NCBI GenBank assembly: GCA_003612485.1
Contig: RAZA01000016.1
Span: 1 to 64,000, forward strand
Length of the DNA stretch: 64,000 bases
Direction: 5' to 3'
From: a bacterium D16-50
GTDB taxonomy: Bacteria > Bacillota > Clostridia > Lachnospirales > Lachnospiraceae
The notes below the pieces were generated by a model that was given only the letters and a program-made list of their open reading frames with translations, had not been told where the DNA came from and searched no databases. Position 1 is the first letter of the stretch, and each line of letters opens with the position of its first letter. Positions 58,945 through 64,000 of this stretch are shown piece by piece. The position numbers and the translations under genes are program-made.

Positions 58945-60768
58945 ATGAAGCGAATTTTTAAGGCCTATCAGGATCTGGTGGGCATCATTTTCCGGGAATC
59001 CCGAAGCCTCGTTTTTCTCACTGTTGCCTGCACCGTCCTATGCGGCATATTGACCCCTCTCAGAATCTATATCAACCAAAACGTCTTCGACGGCGGGCTG
59101 GCGGTTGCAAACGGCGCCATGGCCTTTTCGGACTATGCGGTCTTTCTGGTTCTTTTCGTCATAGCAGCCATCCTTCCCCAGATTGCGGACGGTCTGATCT
59201 ATAATTTCGTGGAACCCCGTTCCCTGCTGATCCTAAGGACTGCCTACAGGGCCCGGATGCTCTGCAAGCTAAAGACCATGAAATACGAGCATTATGAAAA
59301 TGAGAACTCCGTGGAGATCATCAACAAGGCCTATCATAGGGCGGAGAACTCCGCCAGACATCTCTGGCCCATGTATTTCTATTTCAGCGGCGCGGGCCTG
59401 ATTGCCAGCATAGGCACTCTGACATACATAGCCAGCATTCGCTGGTGGTTCCTGCTCACGGTTCTGCTGCCCTTCTTTGCAGAAACCTATGTCTGCGCAA
59501 AAACCAATTTCAATATCTATGAAGAGCTTGAGACCTTCTGGAAAAAAGAACGCAGATACGGCATTCTGGGCAATTACCTGAAATCAAGAGACTACACAAA
59601 AGAGCTGAAGGCTTACGGAAATTCCGACTACCTCATCCATGTCTATACGGACCGGCTGAATGAGCGGAACAAAGATTACGAATCCTATTTTTTCAAAAAT
59701 CTTCGCAGGATCCTGACGGGAAACAACATCACAAAGCTGGGCACCATCATAAATGTGATTGTCCTATTGATCCTATTCGGGCAAGGTCAGCTTTCCATAG
59801 GCCTTTTCATAGCCATGACCAATGTGATGTTCGGCAATGTCTACAATAATCTGGCATATTCCACAGCCGTATTCAAATGGTCCGGCATGCACATCAAGGC
59901 CTACGAATATTATGACAAATTCTTTGACCTTTCCGACGAGCCCCTAGGCAGCTCCACAGCCCTGCCGGAAACCTTCGACATCGAATTCAGGGACGTGTGG
60001 TTTCGGTATCCCGGAACGGACAGAGACATTCTCAAGGGCCTGACCTTCCGCATCGCGGACGGAGAAAAGGCTTCCGTGGTAGGCGCCAACGGCGAGGGCA
60101 AATCCACCATGATCAAACTGCTGCTGGGACTTTTTACACCCGACAAGGGACAGATTCTGGTGGGCGGCAGAGATTTGGCGGACTTCCCCCTGTCCCTGCG
60201 CACAAAGATCTTTGCCCCGGTCTTTCAGGATTTTTCCAGATACAGCATCACCATACGGGAAAATATCGGAGTCGGGGACATAGACCATTTGGATCAGGAA
60301 GATAAGATCAAGGCGGCGGCAAAAAAGGGAAAGGCCGATCTCTTTGCGGAAAAGCTGGAAAAGAAATACGACACCCTTCTTGGGCGGGATTTCAGGGACG
60401 GCGTGGATCTCTCCGGCGGCCAGTGGCAGAGAATCGCCATATCCAGAGCATTCATGGGCAACAAGCCCATTCTGCTTCTGGACGAACCCACCTCTCAGCT
60501 GGATCCCATGGCGGAGGCAGATCTGTATCAGGAATTTGCCCACATGGCAGAAAACAAAACCGCGCTGTTCATCACCCATAGGCTTGGATCCACCATGATC
60601 ACCGACAAGATTCTGGTGATACAGGACGGGAGGATCGCGGAAGCCGGCAGCCATCAGGAACTGACGGCCATTGACGGTATCTATTCCCGCATGTTTCAGG
60701 CCCAAAAGCAGTGGTATCAGCTCTCCGAACACGACAAAGGAGCCGCTGAAACGGAGCCGTCTCTATAA
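58945..60768 (+). CDS. ABC half-transporter A (peptide/drug export type)
   Basis: A 607-residue half-transporter. Six membrane segments (residues ~20-310) are fused to an ATPase: Walker A GANGEGKST, signature DLSGGQWQRIAISRA, Walker B LLLDEPTSQLDP and switch His in FITHRLGS. The start at 58945 follows GAAGGG; an in-frame ATG at 58912 is less likely. It pairs with a second half-transporter 24 bases downstream, so a heterodimer is expected. No peptidase domain is present, so it does not cleave leaders. Lantibiotic- or multidrug-type export are both possible. Confidence 0.93.
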   Translation: MKRIFKAYQDLVGIIFRESRSLVFLTVACTVLCGILTPLRIYINQNVFDGGLAVANGAMAFSDYAVFLVLFVIAAILPQIADGLIYNFVEPRSLLILRTAYRARMLCKLKTMKYEHYENENSVEIINKAYHRAENSARHLWPMYFYFSGAGLIASIGTLTYIASIRWWFLLTVLLPFFAETYVCAKTNFNIYEELETFWKKERRYGILGNYLKSRDYTKELKAYGNSDYLIHVYTDRLNERNKDYESYFFKNLRRILTGNNITKLGTIINVIVLLILFGQGQLSIGLFIAMTNVMFGNVYNNLAYSTAVFKWSGMHIKAYEYYDKFFDLSDEPLGSSTALPETFDIEFRDVWFRYPGTDRDILKGLTFRIADGEKASVVGANGEGKSTMIKLLLGLFTPDKGQILVGGRDLADFPLSLRTKIFAPVFQDFSRYSITIRENIGVGDIDHLDQEDKIKAAAKKGKADLFAEKLEKKYDTLLGRDFRDGVDLSGGQWQRIAISRAFMGNKPILLLDEPTSQLDPMAEADLYQEFAHMAENKTALFITHRLGSTMITDKILVIQDGRIAEAGSHQELTAIDGIYSRMFQAQKQWYQLSEHDKGAAETEPSL

Positions 60769-60792
60769 TAACACTCTCAGAAAGGCAACGAC

Positions 60793-62769
60793 ATGAGCAG
60801 ACAAGGACATCGGAAAAATAACCGGGACAAAGAGAACGATTCAAAAGCCCTCTACCAAATCAAATTTCAGGACAATACCGCAGCCATGGAAAGGGACATC
60901 CTAAAGGAGAACCCCGCCAGACTCTCCTATCTGGCAAGACTTTTTCAATATGTCTTTTCATCGGCCAAACTTATGTGCGGCATCTTTTTAGGCCTTGCCG
61001 TGCTCCTGAGCCTTATGCAGCCCGTGACCGCCTTTCTGTGGGGAAAGTATGTGGACGGGGCATATGCCTATTCGGACTCTGTCAAAAACGGCCCTCTGGC
61101 TTTGCTCTCTTTGATAGGGCTGGCCTTTCTGTTCTGGCTGACCCGGTTTCTTGGCGACCTCCTCCAAGGCTATCTGTACGGCGGGGAGGACATACAGCGC
61201 CTGAGCAGGGTGCAGGATCATAGGCTGCAGGAAAAATTTCAGGCCAAACTCTTTGAAAAGATCGCAAAACTTTATCCCGACTACATGGAGGTTCCCAGAA
61301 TAAACGACATGATCAGCCGGTGCTTCAATTCCATGGGAGGAGAATGGAGCTCCCTCCAGAGGGGCGTCATGATCGAGGGCTACGTCATAATCGCAAAGCT
61401 TGTCTCCGTGGTCATGGTGGCTGCCTCCCTCTATATTTTCCATCCCCTTCTGTGTCTGGCGGTGCTGATCGCCCCCATTCCCACCCTCTATACCTCCTAT
61501 GTGGGAAACAAGCTGGACTTCAAATTCCGCCGGGACAATCAGGAGATCTGGCGGGAAGCCGACTATTATCAGAGCCTTCTGCTGGGCAGCTCCGCAAAAG
61601 AGATCAAGGCCTTTCACCTTTTCGACTTCTTCTTCGGTAAATGGAAAGCTCTTGCGGATGATTATGTCATCAGAGAAAAGAAAAATCAGCGGAACATCTT
61701 TCTCCTCGGCACCGCCAGCGGACTCGTGGCCAACTTTGCAAACGCAGGGGCGAACATTCTGGCAATCGTCCTGCTGACCCAAAACAGCCTTTCCGTGGGC
61801 GCTCTGGGGGCCGTGTTCGCCCTGATCGACACACTCATCGGCAGCACCTCCCGCCTTTTTAGCTCTATCGCAAATTTCCTTTCCAAAAAGAACGAGGCCG
61901 CCCAGTTTTTTGAGCTGATCGATCTGCAGGAGCAGCTCATGGAGGGCAGGGCGCGGACGGCAGAGCGGGAAAACATCCCCGCAGGCGGCAAAGAGCCGGT
62001 TCAGGATTGCGCCGGCACGCCTGCGGACAGCGTGGAAGCTCTGGAGGCCTTCAATGTCAGCTTCCGTTACCCTTTGACCGATCAATACCGGATCAAGGAG
62101 GTCAGCTTCCGCATCAATAAAGGGGAAAAGGTAGCCTTCGTGGGGGAGAACGGAGCCGGAAAGACCACCTTCGTCAAGCTTCTGACCGGAATGCTGGCTC
62201 CCTCCGCAGGCCGTATACTCCTAAACGGCAAAGGCATGGAGGATCTGGGCTATTCGGAAAAATACCGCTCCCAAGCCTGCGTGTTTCAGGATCCTGCCCG
62301 CTTCCACTCTTTCACAGTGGCAGACAATGTGTTTCTGGGCGATGTAAGCAGAGAGCCCAATGAGGAACAGATCGACGCCGCCCTCTCCTTCTCCGGCTTT
62401 CAGGGCGCGGACAAGACCGCTCTGCTGGGGAAGGACATCGGAGGAACCGATTTGTCCGGAGGCCAATGGCAGAAGCTGGCCATCGCCCGGGCCTACTACC
62501 GGGGCCGGGACTTCATGGTGCTGGACGAGCCCACCAGCAATCTGGACCCCATTGCAGAGACCGAGATTTTCCGGAAATATCTGGCCATGGCCCGGGGAAA
62601 GACGGTGATCATGGTGACACATAGGATCAGCGTAGCTTCTCTGGCTGATAGAATCGTGGTATTCCGGGAGGGCAGGATCACAGAGGACGGCACCCATGAC
62701 GAACTGCTGGCGCAGGGAGGGGAATATGCAAGGCTATATTCCACTCAGGCCCAGTGGTACGATCGGTAG
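60793..62769 (+). CDS. ABC half-transporter B (peptide/drug export type)
   Basis: A 658-residue half-transporter, larger at its N-terminus (~45 charged residues) than its partner. Six membrane segments precede an ATPase with Walker A GENGAGKTT, signature DLSGGQWQKLAIARA, Walker B MVLDEPTSNLDP and His in VTHRISV. A variable ~25-residue linker (AGGKEPVQDCAGTPADS) precedes the ATPase. It is co-transcribed with the upstream partner (24-base gap). The next gene, a response regulator, lies 152 bases on and may be part of the same or a separate unit. Confidence 0.93.
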   Translation: MSRQGHRKNNRDKENDSKALYQIKFQDNTAAMERDILKENPARLSYLARLFQYVFSSAKLMCGIFLGLAVLLSLMQPVTAFLWGKYVDGAYAYSDSVKNGPLALLSLIGLAFLFWLTRFLGDLLQGYLYGGEDIQRLSRVQDHRLQEKFQAKLFEKIAKLYPDYMEVPRINDMISRCFNSMGGEWSSLQRGVMIEGYVIIAKLVSVVMVAASLYIFHPLLCLAVLIAPIPTLYTSYVGNKLDFKFRRDNQEIWREADYYQSLLLGSSAKEIKAFHLFDFFFGKWKALADDYVIREKKNQRNIFLLGTASGLVANFANAGANILAIVLLTQNSLSVGALGAVFALIDTLIGSTSRLFSSIANFLSKKNEAAQFFELIDLQEQLMEGRARTAERENIPAGGKEPVQDCAGTPADSVEALEAFNVSFRYPLTDQYRIKEVSFRINKGEKVAFVGENGAGKTTFVKLLTGMLAPSAGRILLNGKGMEDLGYSEKYRSQACVFQDPARFHSFTVADNVFLGDVSREPNEEQIDAALSFSGFQGADKTALLGKDIGGTDLSGGQWQKLAIARAYYRGRDFMVLDEPTSNLDPIAETEIFRKYLAMARGKTVIMVTHRISVASLADRIVVFREGRITEDGTHDELLAQGGEYARLYSTQAQWYDR

Positions 62770-62921
62770 GGCCGCGGCCATATGGCAGAGCCGCCGTCTG
62801 TTTGCTTCTCTGCCATGTAAGCTCTGCCAAAAACGGCGCTGTTGTTTTCCTAAGCCTAACCAAAAACTAATAAACAGCTGTTACAATGGCATATACTATC
62901 ATAAATTCAGGAGACCTGTAT

Positions 62922-63590
62922 ATGCATAAAAAAATATTGATCATCGAGGATGAGGCCGCCATACAGAAAATACTGTATGAGCCTCTGGCCTTTGCAGGAT
63001 ATGAAGTGACCGCGGCGTCGGACGGACTAGAAGGCATCAACACATTTCATAGGCAGGATTTTGACCTTATCTTATTGGATATCATGCTGCCAAAGATCGA
63101 CGGGTACACTCTATGCGAAATGATACGGCAGGAATCGCAAATCCCCATCATTCTTCTCACAGCCCTCGACACGGAGGAGAACCAGATCAAGGGCTTTGAC
63201 AAGCTGGCCGATGATTACATCACAAAACCCTTTTCCATAAAGCTCCTGCTGAAGCGTGTGGAAGCGCTTTTGCGCCGGACAGCACCGGATGGGGCATCGG
63301 ACAAGCTCCGCTATCGAGAAATCGTTTTGAGCGAAACAGAACGCAAAGTTACCGTCTCCGGCCATGAAGTGCCCCTTACACACTTGGAATTTGAAATCCT
63401 TTTGCTGTTTCTTAAAAACAGAGGACGTGTGTTTACAAGGGACGACCTGCTCAATCTCGTCTGGGGATACGACTTTGCAGGGGATGAAAAGGGTGTGAAT
63501 TTCCATATCATGAATTTGCGCAAAAAGCTTCATTTGAACTATATTGAGACTGTCAGAGGAGTAGGATATCGGATTGCGAAGGAAGATTAA
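62922..63590 (+). CDS. OmpR-family response regulator
   Basis: A 222-residue response regulator. The receiver holds IIEDEAAIQ, the phospho-acceptor Asp in LILLDIMLPKIDG and the Lys in YITKPFSI. The winged-helix domain follows (VPLTHLEFEILLLFLKNRG, VWGYDFAGDEKGVNFHIMNL, YIETVRGVGYRI). ATG at 62922 follows AGGAG by eight bases; the longer frame from 62886 is not supported. The kinase gene overlaps its 3' end. Target genes probably include the ABC exporters upstream; this is inferred from position. Confidence 0.94.
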   Translation: MHKKILIIEDEAAIQKILYEPLAFAGYEVTAASDGLEGINTFHRQDFDLILLDIMLPKIDGYTLCEMIRQESQIPIILLTALDTEENQIKGFDKLADDYITKPFSIKLLLKRVEALLRRTAPDGASDKLRYREIVLSETERKVTVSGHEVPLTHLEFEILLLFLKNRGRVFTRDDLLNLVWGYDFAGDEKGVNFHIMNLRKKLHLNYIETVRGVGYRIAKED

Positions 63591-64000
63591 AAACAGCTTG
63601 AGCTTAAAGGTTTTTTTATGGGTGTTCTCTGCCCTCATTATATGCAGTACGCTGATCTATGGAATTGTATTGACGGTTCTTCCAAGACAGTATCAGTTTA
63701 CTTCCAACAAGCAGCTCTATTCCAACACCCAAATCCTTGTTTCAAGGCTGCAGGACATGAGCTATGAGGATGCTGTCAATGAAATATACAATTTCTGTAT
63801 TGAAAACAATTCCGCGGCAAAACTCAGAAGCGACAAGGAAACTGTGAGCTTCGGCGCCATCAAGACCTCTCCAGCCAATACAAATGTCACAGTCTCAAGC
63901 ATCACAACATTCATTACTTTTGCGCACAGCGAGACAAAATATACATTTGTGATATCTTCTCTGTCGCAGACTGCCGATCTCATTGTAATTCTTATGTTCC
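63574..64000 (+). CDS. Sensor histidine kinase, N-terminal part (cut by window end)
   Basis: This frame has no early ATG; the likely start is TTG at 63574, overlapping the regulator by 17 bases, or TTG at 63598. Residues ~11-35 (KVFLWVFSALIICSTLIYGI) are a membrane helix. An extracytoplasmic region of ~95 residues follows (YQFTSNKQLYSNTQILVSRL...). A second hydrophobic stretch begins at the window end (TADLIVILMF). The kinase core lies beyond the window, so the call rests on the layout and the upstream regulator. Confidence 0.75.
   Translation, partial: MRRKIKNSLSLKVFLWVFSALIICSTLIYGIVLTVLPRQYQFTSNKQLYSNTQILVSRLQDMSYEDAVNEIYNFCIENNSAAKLRSDKETVSFGAIKTSPANTNVTVSSITTFITFAHSETKYTFVISSLSQTADLIVILMF

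Overview
The window reads as chromosomal DNA of a gut-type Clostridia, most likely a Lachnospiraceae member. This is inferred from DUF4317, DUF5696/YIP1-type sugar operons, a tryptophan T-box, VanW, TrpB2, GHKL/LytTR two-component genes and strong AGGAGG ribosome sites. No rRNA, tRNA, CRISPR array or intact insertion sequence was seen. The first ~5.8 kb and the last ~1 kb look more AT-rich by eye than the middle.

Layout. 0.1-5.8 kb: an Rpn/PD-(D/E)XK transposase-like gene, a coiled-coil protein, an AgrC/AgrA-like GHKL kinase and LytTR regulator with no agrB/agrD, a second LytTR-only regulator, and a single-chain protein with two retropepsin-like DTGA lobes. 5.9-7.8 kb: a TrpB2-type tryptophan synthase beta chain behind a Trp T-box that is followed by a 15-codon leader peptide with tandem Trp codons. 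7.9-10.5 kb: a membrane-anchored EIIA-like protein lacking the phospho-histidine, a PMT-type membrane glycosyltransferase, and a cold-shock gene with a structured leader. 10.6-26.6 kb: one ~16 kb minus-strand glycan-uptake operon with two solute-binding proteins, two permease pairs, an NHL/TPR protein, a YIP1 protein, a DUF5696 protein and a GH30 lipoprotein. Its last intergenic stretch holds a large palindrome and a 43-bp tandem repeat.

26.8-31.7 kb: sugar-oxidation genes (FucU-like mutarotase, aldo/keto reductase, zinc alcohol dehydrogenase) with AraC and LacI regulators. 31.7-35.9 kb: a TPR lipoprotein, MscL with a zinc-ribbon tail, TatD and DUF4317. 35.9-43.7 kb: xylulokinase, a PAS-rich hybrid kinase with two receivers, and an iron/siderophore-type ABC importer. 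43.9-49.5 kb: a CoA-disulfide reductase/rhodanese/sulfite-reductase fusion, VanW and RecQ. 49.5-52.9 kb: a GH78 rhamnosidase, DUF2200 and DUF1905. 53-58.7 kb: an ECF sigma factor, putative membrane anti-sigma and ABC transporter chain, preceded by a BcrA-like ABC set with one permease broken by a single-base frameshift. 58.9-64 kb: a divergent pair of half-ABC exporters followed by an OmpR regulator and a kinase cut by the window end.

The genes suggest a plant- or host-glycan degrader: GH30 and GH78 release sugars, the paired ABC systems import them, and XylB, FucU and the oxidoreductases process them. The most unusual items are the two-lobed aspartic protease with its LytTR neighbours, the dual Trp-sensing leader of trpB2, the redox fusion protein, and the sigma/anti-sigma/ABC operon.
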